64,000 nt of DNA, taken from Prorocentrum cordatum. Its lineage: Eukaryota; Sar; Dinophyceae; Prorocentrales; Prorocentraceae. The stretch is taken from contig CAUYUJ010017639.1 of NCBI GenBank assembly GCA_963575745.1, positions 62,001-126,000 of the forward strand, written 5' to 3'. The notes under the pieces were generated by a model. It was given only the letters and a program-made list of their open reading frames with translations, was not told the origin of the DNA and did not search any database. The translations under genes and the position numbers were made by a program. Of this stretch, positions 1-9,700 are shown piece after piece. How positions within the stretch are numbered: position 1 is the stretch's first letter; each line of letters starts with the position of its first letter.

Positions 1-507
1 GGGCCAACCGCAGACGGGCACTCCCAACGCGTGTGCCGAAGGCGGGTCTGAAATCGGCGCGCGAGGGCGATGACAAGCCAAAGCTGCCGCCAGCTGGGCG
101 GCCCCCCTTGGCCGCCCCGACGCGGCGCCGCGACGAGCGAGGGAAAAAAGGGGGGGCGCACTGCTCGGCGGACACCAGCCCTGTCGCTGGGTCGGCCGCT
201 CCGTGCTCACGCATGCAGGGGCACAGGCGCAGTCGGCACGCGCCCTGAGGCATGCTGCTGCGCGCGCGCCAGGAGGAAACACGGAAGGCACCTCCCTTGG
301 ACTATCAACCAGGCCCTCCTCTGCGATGGCCCCCGCCCGAGCCAGGGCAATGCTTGCCACTTCTTGTTCTTCGCTCGAAACGAAGCTGTGACTGTGACCT
401 TCCACTTCCTGGCCCGCAGCGAAGGCGCGTTAGTGGCAATTGACTGCGCCCCCTATCCCCGGAAGCTGAATAAGCGCAGCGTACTTGCGTGCCCCTCTTG
501 TCTCTTC
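1..507. other. 5' flank of the LTR retrotransposon, no gene recognised
   Basis: GC-rich sequence with several overlapping open frames on both strands, none with a recognisable domain or protein-like composition. The last four bases (CTTC) are one copy of the target-site duplication of the element that follows. Confidence 0.5.
504..507. repeat. Target-site duplication, left copy (CTTC)
   Basis: CTTC directly precedes the TG of the 5' LTR and CTTC directly follows the CA of the 3' LTR (12,469-12,472). A 4-bp duplication is within the 4-6 bp range usual for LTR retrotransposon integrases. A 4-bp match arises by chance about once in 256 tries, so it is supportive rather than conclusive. Confidence 0.7.
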
Positions 508-603
508 TGCGTCTCTCCGACAGCATGTGTACCGCGAGCAGTGCAGTGTAGCATAGATGCGAACAGAGGGTGCATGCATAATTGCATTGCTTCCCATGGC
601 ACG

Positions 604-614
604 TTTGGCTCAAG
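604..614 (+). other. Spliced-leader (DinoSL) 3'-end relic in the 5' LTR
   Basis: TTTGGCTCAAG matches the last 11 nt of the dinoflagellate spliced leader exactly. It is preceded by CCAT plus six unrelated bases, and CCAT also occurs in the leader just upstream. It is not followed by GT, so it is not a leader donor site. The likeliest origin is capture from a trans-spliced transcript. The same sequence is at 12,247-12,257. Confidence 0.6.
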
Positions 615-639
615 GCTCCGAGCGGAGTCAGAAAAGGGT

Positions 640-729
640 GCATCTTTCCTTTACCCTACCTCTTTACTTACTCTTCCCTCTTATCATTCTTTCTCTTGAT
701 TGTCATTCTTTCTCTTGATTGGCGGCCAG
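640..729 (+). promoter_or_regulatory. Candidate trans-splice acceptor in the LTR
   Basis: A long pyrimidine-rich tract (about 640-720) is followed by its first AG at 728-729, 53 nt before the polyprotein ATG at 783. This is what is expected of a spliced-leader acceptor. Inference from composition only; no transcript data. Confidence 0.35.
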
Positions 730-782
730 AGAGAGAGCCAGGGAGACAGGGGGAGGGAGCAGAATAGCCAAGAGGGTGAGCA

Positions 783-3700
783 ATGACCGAACCAGGAGAG
801 GGCCCTCCTAGGGCGCCGCTCCAACAACTGGGGGCTGCTCCGGGAACTGCTCACTCAGCGGGGATTGGAGCCCCGACAGCGGACGACGACGGAGCCTCGG
901 CAGACAGCTTTGCCGACGCCCTGGGAGGGGCAGCAGAAGCCCCGGCTGCTGGTCGCTACGGCCCCGTTGTGGGTCGAAGGAGCCGCTGGGACGAGACTCC
1001 AGAAATGGCAGCAGCACGAGGAGCTGCAGAGGCTGACGCGGCAGCAGCGGCCGCTTTGGCGGCCATGAACCAGGCCTTGCCTGCAAGCGCGGGATTGGAC
1101 CCCGCAGAACAGCAGGAGCTCGAAGAACTTCGGGCCCTGGAGGCCCAACACCAGGCCCAACAACAGCAACAGAAAGCCGAACTCGAACGGCTCCGGGCCT
1201 GGAGGGCTTCTCTGCCTCCAACCCCGCCTGGCCTCGGCGGCGCGCCCGGCACTCCAGCGAGGGGGCCATACTACAGCGAGTACGCTCAAGGGCGTTTGCC
1301 CGGCACGCCGTCGTTGGCGGAGCGGCGCGCCGCGCTTGGCGGAGACCTTGGCGCCGCCGCTGGGGGGCCCGTGGCCTTCGGGGGCCAGCCAGGAGGATCG
1401 GTACCTCCAACGCCGCAGACTCCACGGTTCGGCGCACGAGCGCCGCCTGAGCAGCTAGGCGGACCGACGCTTTCACCAGAGAGCCGGGCCGTCCGGCGCC
1501 TCGCCTCAGAGCTGGACCACAGCGTCGCGACAGGCGGCGGCGAGCCCCAGCGCCCAGAGGCCGGTGTGGGTTCGACGGATCCCATTGAAGTAATGGCCCG
1601 GTCGGTCACTGCACTGGTTACGGCCATGCAGGAGCAGCAGTCTGGGTCGACGCTCAAGTGGGAGCGAAAACGTCCAACGGTCAAGGCCGAGTCGGCCGAA
1701 GGGCTCCTTCACGAAGAAGTAGTCCTCGAGAACGTGTATGCTGAACTGGGTTACAAAACGTACCGCAAGAAATGGGCTGTTTTCAGGCCTGCCTTGGACG
1801 GCAGGGCCAGAGAGACCGTAGAGCTAGAGCTCGAAGAACGCGGAATCAGCCCAGACACGATCAGCAAGATGAGTGAACCAACGCTGAAAAACCTGTACGA
1901 GTATCTCATCGCTGTTCTCGAGAAAACAGTGTCCCTCACCCCAGAAAAGAAAGCGGAAATCGCAATGGCTGCGATGGAAAAGGTGCGTATGCCAGCAAAC
2001 AGCGGCCCCGGCGGCGCTGAGAAATTCATTCAGGACTACAAGCATGCGTATCTTTTGCAGCTCAGAGCGAAACTGGTGGAAAACACTCCCATCGCAATCA
2101 CGATGCGTCTGTTCGACTATAAGTCGCGTCTCGCACCAGAGATCCAGAAATACATCAAGGGATTGCCTGTGTCAGAGCAGCCCCAGACGCTAACGGACAT
2201 GCACGACACTGTCCGGCGCTGGGCAGAGAAGGAGCGGGCTGGGCAGCCCAACCTGACCAGGCGCGAGCGCCGAGAACAGGTGCAGTCGCTGCGCGACCAG
2301 GGGAGCGGCAACAACACCAACCCGCAAGCTGCTCCAAAAGCCCAGGCCAACTCTTCGTTGGCTCCCCCTGGAACCGTGCCGGTTCCAGTTGAGTACCTCC
2401 AGAGTCTGTTTCAGAAAGGGGGCTTTGCGCAAGCCTTGTCCCGGCCTGGTGGAGGCAAAGCAGGGGATCGGAACCCCAAGGGCCCGGACGCCGGGACTGA
2501 CTGGGCAACGAAAACTTGCTACACGTGCGGGGGCAAGCACCTAGAGAAACTGAGGGGCAAGGAGCATTGCCCGAACAAGATAGCAGAAGAGAAGGGCACT
2601 GCTGCCCAAAACAAAGCCTCCGGCGTCAAGTGCGCAATGTGGGTTGATGCCAGAAAGACAGAGTGTGGAGGATCTCACTCGTGGGAGGAGCACAAGATTG
2701 CCCTCCAGAGGTGGGGGCCCAAGAAGGACGGAGGAAAGGGGGGCAAAGGAGACAGCAAAGGCAAGAAGGGGAAGGAGGGGAAAGGAGGAAAAGGAGAAGG
2801 AAAGGGAAAGGATAAGCTGCACGAGATGACCGAGGATGACTTTCGAGTCTTCTTGGGCGCTCTGGGCTCTTCTGGGGCCAACGCCGGCCAAGACGCTCTG
2901 TGGGCAATCACGGAGTGCACGGCGGATCGGGGCCGCCACGGAGGGCCAAGCGCAGCGGCAAGCGAGAGCGCTGCCGCCAAGTGCGCGCTGATGCATTGCT
3001 ACCGCGCTGCGTCCGGCACACCTGAGTCTGAGAGCACCCCTGACGGGGCAAACACAAAGGAGGGCGATGAGCGCAACGCGACATTGAGCCCCAAAGTTTC
3101 ACTTGAGGTCGGCGGTATGAGCGCCCATGCTGGGGCGCGCGCCGTGTCTGCAGGGGCCGCCGGGGACGGAAGGCCAGGGATTGGAACCCTGATGACTCCC
3201 CCGGACAGCGGCCCAGCCTCAAAGAAGGCAGCTGTGACCCAGGACATGGGAGCAGCACTCGTGGTCGTCGTAGACAGTAGTAGGTCTGAGGAGGAGGACA
3301 GAGGAGCGGAGACGAGTGATGAAGAGGAGGACAGAGGAGTCGATACTGATGAGGAGGAGGACCACATGCCTACAGAAAACGACCCGTGGGATTATGAGGG
3401 CTGTGATCCGGGGATCGGGACCTCGAAGAATCCAGTTCTCTGCGGTCCGGGCTGTGATCCAGGGATTGGTGCTCTGACGAATCCAGCTCCGTGCGGCCAG
3501 AGCCGTGATCCAGGGATCGGTGCCCTGACGAATCCAGCTCTTTGTGGCCTGACGTCTGGCACATCCTCCAGGGCCCAGGATATGGGGAAGGAGGTTGAGG
3601 AGAGTATGCTCATGATGATCGAGCAGCCAGTGTGCCGTTTTTGTGTGAGTGCGCCCGGCACCTTTAGGTGTGTCAGCTGTGCGCAGTTGGTGTGCGGAGC

Positions 3701-6700
3701 CTGCGCCGGCCAGGACGCGGTGGGGCGTATCCGCTGCCAGGTCCCCTGCCTGAGTCGTGAAGCGGAGCATGTAGATGGTTCTCTTCGTCAACGTCTTCGT
3801 GCAGGAGGGGCGGAGGCCGGCGAGGGAAGATCCCCCGGCCAAGCCAGTGGCCAAATGGCCCCAGTAGTAGGAGGAGGGATCGGAGCCCTCCGGAACGGAA
3901 TCTTCGAGGCAAATGTCGAACTGTTGCCTTCGGAGTGCGTGGGGGTGGGGCCGGATAGGCAGCCTACCCCTGACGGCGCGTTGCTGTCCTGCCCGGTACG
4001 GGTAGGGGCATTCGTTGCCGATCTATTCGTCGTAGTGTGGACTTGGGTCGTGATTATTCCCACGATGCTGGGATGGTCAGTCGCGCAGTGCCGGAAAGAC
4101 TGCAACTGCGTAGTCAACCCTACCACGAAAGCCACTTGTGGCGAACCGTGCTGCCTGGAGGCCGACCACGGGCCAGGGTGGAAGCACTGTTGTGCAAGGC
4201 ACTTGGAGCAGGCGGCCGGCATGGCGGGAGCGGAACTTGCCTCCTGGAGAGCCGTCCGGCGTGTCTTCCGAGTGGGCCGATCGTGCAGCCGGGCAGCCAG
4301 GACGACAAGCAGATTCTGGCATCGGTGGTGTGTAGTTCGACTCGCCTCCGTTGCAGTCGTGGCCGTACTGGTTTACTTGAGTGGGGTACTGGGTCAATTC
4401 CGTGACGAATTTGATGATGACTGGATGCGGCCTTCTCTCGAGTACGAGCCTGACCAGCCACGTCCAGGAAAATCTCACGATTCTGACTCGCCCCAAGAAC
4501 TGTTCAATATGATGCAAGATGGCTTGTACAGGCTTCCGCAAGGGTACCATAAGCGAGCTTACGTGCACGTTGGTACCGTGAAGGTGTTGACCACCTTTGA
4601 CTCTGGCAGTTTCCGGAATGCTGTCAACGCAGAGTTCTTGCGGACCTTGGAGCAGAAACAGGCGACAGGTGAGCTAGGCGACCACAGGGTGATCTCCAAG
4701 AGAATGCCTTGCGAACGACGAGAAGTTGGAGGGGCAACCCAGGGCATGCAGAGTGCCTACAACGAAGTAGTCGTGATCCAGGTCGTCTTCAAAGACCCTT
4801 CTGGTCGGACAGCTACCGTGCCGATCGTTTTCTGCGTGATGGAGGGTCTCACAGCTGATCTCCTCCTTGGATGTCCAACTCTAGACCGCCTGTGGTACGG
4901 CAGCACCCGGGACAGTATTGAATTGAGAGCATACGACATCGAAATTCCGAGCGTGGTGCCTCAGGATCTGCAGAACCACAGTGAACGAGTTGCGGTTTTG
5001 ACGGATTCCGTAATCATCCACAGCGCAGAAATGCGGGAACTGTGGGTCCCGACCAACGCAGACCCCGACAAGGACAGGGTAGTGCGCGGAGCGCCACACC
5101 TACCGGCGGAAGTCGTAGTGGCGGAAGGCCCCGCTAAGATCCAAGACGGCCGTGTGAAAGTATTCGTATCTACTCGGACTCCAGACGCCGAGGTGGCTCT
5201 GGGCACTTTCGAAACGATAGCGGAGCTCCACGAGCCTACAGAGGCTGACAGGGAGGACCAAAGAACCATCCGCAGCTGGAGGGTGAACGCCTTGCGGCGG
5301 AACTCAGAAGCATTCGGAGTAGAATATCTGAGGGAGCAGCTTCGCCCGGCAGTCGCCTCGAACACGTCCTCGCGCTCCCGCGGCGCCGATGCTGGTCACG
5401 CGGACGCAGTGGCACACGAGCTACTCCAGGCGCTCGGAGAACAGCCGCGGATCTGGGGATCGGAGCCCCAGGGTCCGGAACTCATCGGCAAAATGGGTTC
5501 TGGCAGCTACAAGAAGCGTTGGCGCGCTGCTGACAGGGCAGCAATGTTCCCCAAGCTACAGGAAGAGATAGAAAAGCAGCGCCACGCGCTAGCAACCCGA
5601 CAAGCCTGGAATAAGTCGTCACCGGAATGGAGGACACGCGTCCGGGAGGTAGCTCAGGGCAAGTTTGGGGGGACACCTGAGGAGTGGAAGATATTCGCAC
5701 GTGAAATCCTGGACAAGTACGCTGACCGTTTCTGGGAGCCCGGCTGTGCAGCGCCGCAGATAAAGAATTTCAAGGCAGACGTTGCGCCGAAGCCTGGGGC
5801 GAAGCCTTCGGCTCGACGCCCGTTCCGGCTGAGCGAGTTTGACGAGGCTCGGCTTGAGTACAGGCTTGACGAATGCCGCGCTTCTGGTCAGCTGTATGAC
5901 GTGTCCCCAGAGGATGCCGGAGAATGGGCTTCACCAGCGTTCATAGTGGATAAGGTGGGAGATGTCTTAGGAAGAGTGGTCACGGACTACGAAGGGCCGA
6001 ACAGGGAAACTGAAGACCACCCAGGAGTGCCAGCAGACGCCGACGAGGTGCTCCGAAAGGCAGCCCACCGCAAATATCACACTACAATGGACATGGTCTG
6101 GGGGTTCTCTCAACTTGAGCTCACGGATAGAGCCCAACGCATTCTCACGATCGTCACACGCCAAGGGTTGCACAGGTGGAAGTACCTTCCTTTCGGGCCC
6201 AAGCAAGGCCCTGGAATCTGCCAGTCATTCAATGATTTCGCCTTCGGGGACTTGGAAGCCACGAGCATTTTCGTTGATGATTTCCACACTGGCAGTGACA
6301 GCTTCGAAGAGCACCTGGCCGACCTCAGGATGCTGCTGGATCGGGGCCGGCAGCACGGGGTTGAGTGGCGATTATCGAAGTGTTCGTGGTGCCAACCGAA
6401 GGTGGTCCTGATAGGTTTCGAGATGTCTGAAGAAGGCAGGAGACCGGACCCGTCTAAGGTCGAGGCCTTGCGCAATTGGCCAAAAGAGACCGAGCTAGCC
6501 GACGTCAGCTCGTTGTTCCATTTTGCCAATTACCTTCGGGAGTTTATCCCTGGATTCGACACTATTGTGGCTCCATTGAAACCGTACAGGCAGAAAGGGG
6601 CCAAGTGGGAGGACTACGTTCAGGACAATAAGGCGCAGGGTGCGGCAGCGAAGCTCCGACAGGCTGTTGCCACTCACACGCCTCTGATGAATCCTGATTA

Positions 6701-9700
6701 CGAGGCTGCGCGCGATTACGTGCAAAGCGGACGTCCTTTCATCTTGTTTGTCGACGCCAGCGACTTTGGATACAGCGGAGTGTTGTGCCAGGCAGACTCC
6801 GTGCATGGCACCCCTCGTCCAATCGCAGTGCTGTCCAAAAGCTTCACAGACACCCAACAGAGGTGGACGGCTATGGAGAGGGAAATGCACGCGCTGTACG
6901 AGAGCGCCATATGGAGCCAGAAGTTTGTCAAAAGCTTCCGCGTGTTCTTGTTCACAGACCATAAGAACAACACCTTCCGGTCGAAAATACAACCCACCAG
7001 GCGGGTCTCGAAGAAATTGCTTAAGATGTGCATCGAGATAGAACCGCTGCTCATAGAGCGGGTGTATCTGGCTGGAGACGAGAACATTCTAGGAGACGCG
7101 GTCTCCCGTGCACCTGCCGACCGCGAGGTGGCACGCAACCTCCCTATCCCATTGAAGCCAATCAAAGAAACCATGAACAGGCTGTTTTGGGCACCTGACG
7201 AGCTGGCAGGACAAACGCGCGAACGTTTGAAACAGCTCAAGATTGAAAACCCCGGCGTGCTCACTTACCTCCCAGACAAAGTGTTGGCCGAAGCTGAACT
7301 CGTGAACGAGGCGCGGCCAGAGGACGAATTGTCAGAAGTTCCCCATGCATTTGGACCAGTCGAAAACTGTAGTTTGCTAGGGGAGGCTAGGAGGAGGATC
7401 GTTGAGGAGGCCACATCCAGGTTGGGGGAATTGGGGGAGGAGCTGCTTCCAGTCACTTCGCACGAGGTTGGGGCGCCAGCTGGTTGGAGCTGTCTGATGA
7501 TGCCGGCCGTGGAGCTCCCTCCAGAACCTCTCCCTGACGAGCTGTTGGGGGCAGAGCGTGTGACCCGCAAGACGGATGCCCGCGGGGACAATTTCATAGC
7601 CTGGTTCCCCAGGCGTCTGAAAGGCTACCTGTCGGGATCGGTACCCGGACGAAAGGAGCCTGTTCAAGAAGGGGCGCGTTGCCTCTGGTACAGCGCAAAG
7701 CTGTACGGAACACGGCGCGCTGAACAGTTGGCAAAACGCCATCTCAAGCGGCCGGAAACACGCAGGGCTCTATGGAGTCGCCTGCAGGAGGGCGAGTTGG
7801 GAGAGCAAAATGTGAGCGACCAGGAGCCGGCAGCAAATGCGGCCCCTCCGCGGCGTCTCCGCGGCAAGCAGCCCCTACGCAAGGCCGAGGGGCGCCCGGA
7901 AGCCGAGGAAGACACATCCGCGGAAGTCGTGGCGGAAGAGACCGGATCGGTACCGGTACCGTCGAAAATCTTCCTCGTAGACCTCTTCGGAGGCATTTCG
8001 TCCTTGCGCGTGGCTGCTGTGGCATCTGGATATGACATTTCTGGCCACGTGCACGTCGACATCAACGGGTCGGCGTGCAAGGTCGTCGGGGATCAGTACC
8101 CTGACGCTCAGCTCCTCCGAGACATACGCCCCGTGGCAGAAAAGGCCAAGCAGGTCGCGTCGGAATGGGTTGGTCAAGCGACCGAAGCAGGAGCGGAGTT
8201 GATTATCCTTGGTTGTGGCTTCCCCTGCCGAGAGTTGTCCGGGGTGAACCTGAATCGTCGTGGCTTGGACCATGGAGAAACGGCGCGGTTCCACGATGCG
8301 AAAACCATAGCATCTGCCGTGCGTGCCTCATCTGTGGAGGCCGGAATGGTGTGCCACATGTTCTTTGAGAATGTGCAGTCGATGCCGGCAGGCGTGGTTG
8401 AGCGTATCACGCAAGAGCTTCGTGAAGTAGATCCGTCGTTCGAGTTGGTCGCCATGGATTCCGTAGGCCTCGGCTGGTGTAGGCGGCCCCGTCTGTGGTG
8501 GACGACGTGGTACGTCCAGCGCTTCGAGGAGGAAGCAGAGACCATTACCAAGGGACTTCGCCACCTCCATCCTTCACTTCCTCTGCCACGTCTGGATACC
8601 ATCTTGGAGGACGGCTTCGCGCCCCGGTGGCCGGAAGACGGTTCTGAGGAGGCTCGGAGGTTCCACACCTTCACTCGTTGCCAGCCGTCCGACGCCGAGC
8701 CCTCGAAGCCGGCTGGTGCGGCGACGACCTCACCGGAGGCTCTGGCACGCTGGAAGCACGACAAACACCGATACTCCCCATACCAATACGAATCGCACCT
8801 TTTGGTATGGAAGCAGGACGATTGGAGGTGCCTGAACGGCAACGAGCGTGCCAAAATGCTCGGGTTCCCGTCTGGGTATCTTGATCTAGGACAGTTGGAG
8901 CCTCTCAGTCAAGACGTCCAGTGCCAGTTAGCCGGTGATGCCATGAGCATTGGTGTACTGTGTAGGCTCTTTGCCTCTATGGAGCCTGCTCCTGGTGCGT
9001 GGCCGCCCCGTACCGTGACCCTGGTGGAGGGTAAGCCCACGATTGGCGACCTGACAGTGGCCGAAAACGAGCCGAAGTCATCAGACGACCCTGCCTATGG
9101 CCCTCACCGCCTCGGATCGGTGCCGTGGCTGCGGGAGGCCCACGATATGAACCCCACGCTGTTGGGAGTAGCTCGCACGGTCGTCGTTCGTCTTGGAGCG
9201 CCTGGTCCTTTCGGCCTCCTCCATGGCGTGGACAAGGTCCAGGGCCACCGTGAGTTACGACAGGCTTTGCCCCATGCGTGGGAACTGCCAGTAGTCAGCC
9301 AAAACGGTTTCGACGGAGTTGCGGTCGCAAGGAATTTGTGTGGCAAGTCGCCGTACAAGTTGCCATCAGACGTAGACCAGGTACTCACTGTACCCCTGGT
9401 GTCGTGGAAGGGTGGCGCCCTCCAGGTGGCTCAGAGCGACGGCCAACAAACCACCACATCCACTCACGACAAGATATTGTGGTTAGAGTTTTCGGGATTG
9501 GAACCCGGAGCGGCTCCGACACTGAGCCTTCAGGAGGTGGACGGTGAAGCACATTTTGTGTATTTCTACCGCCTCAAGGGTCGCAAAGACCCACGGCAGG
9601 TGGCTGACGCCCGGCGCGCGGGTCTGTATCCGTGGCAGCCGGCGGCTCCGAGTCAACCCAAGAGCAATCGCCAGGGTGACGCTCCGAAGGAGCACCCTGG

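Larger units (their letters stand above)
508..823 (+). repeat. 5' LTR
   Basis: 316 bp, starting TGCGTCTC and ending CCGCTCCA. It matches 12,151-12,468 except for two substitutions and a five- versus six-copy AG run. It holds an 11-nt spliced-leader relic at 604-614, a pyrimidine-rich tract at about 640-720, and the start codon of the polyprotein at 783. The first 13 codons are therefore LTR-encoded, and the 3' LTR repeats them at 12,428-12,468. Confidence 0.95.

Noticed and set aside
7962-8987. Methyltransferase as a separate host gene inserted in the element
   Set aside because: It is in frame with the flanking RNase H and integrase without stops, introns or a start context of its own.
9001-9020. 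ATTGGCG at 9,010 as another hairpin of the dispersed family
   Set aside because: The flanks do not pair. ATCGGCG at 14,167 and ATCGGTG at 17,470 fail for the same reason.
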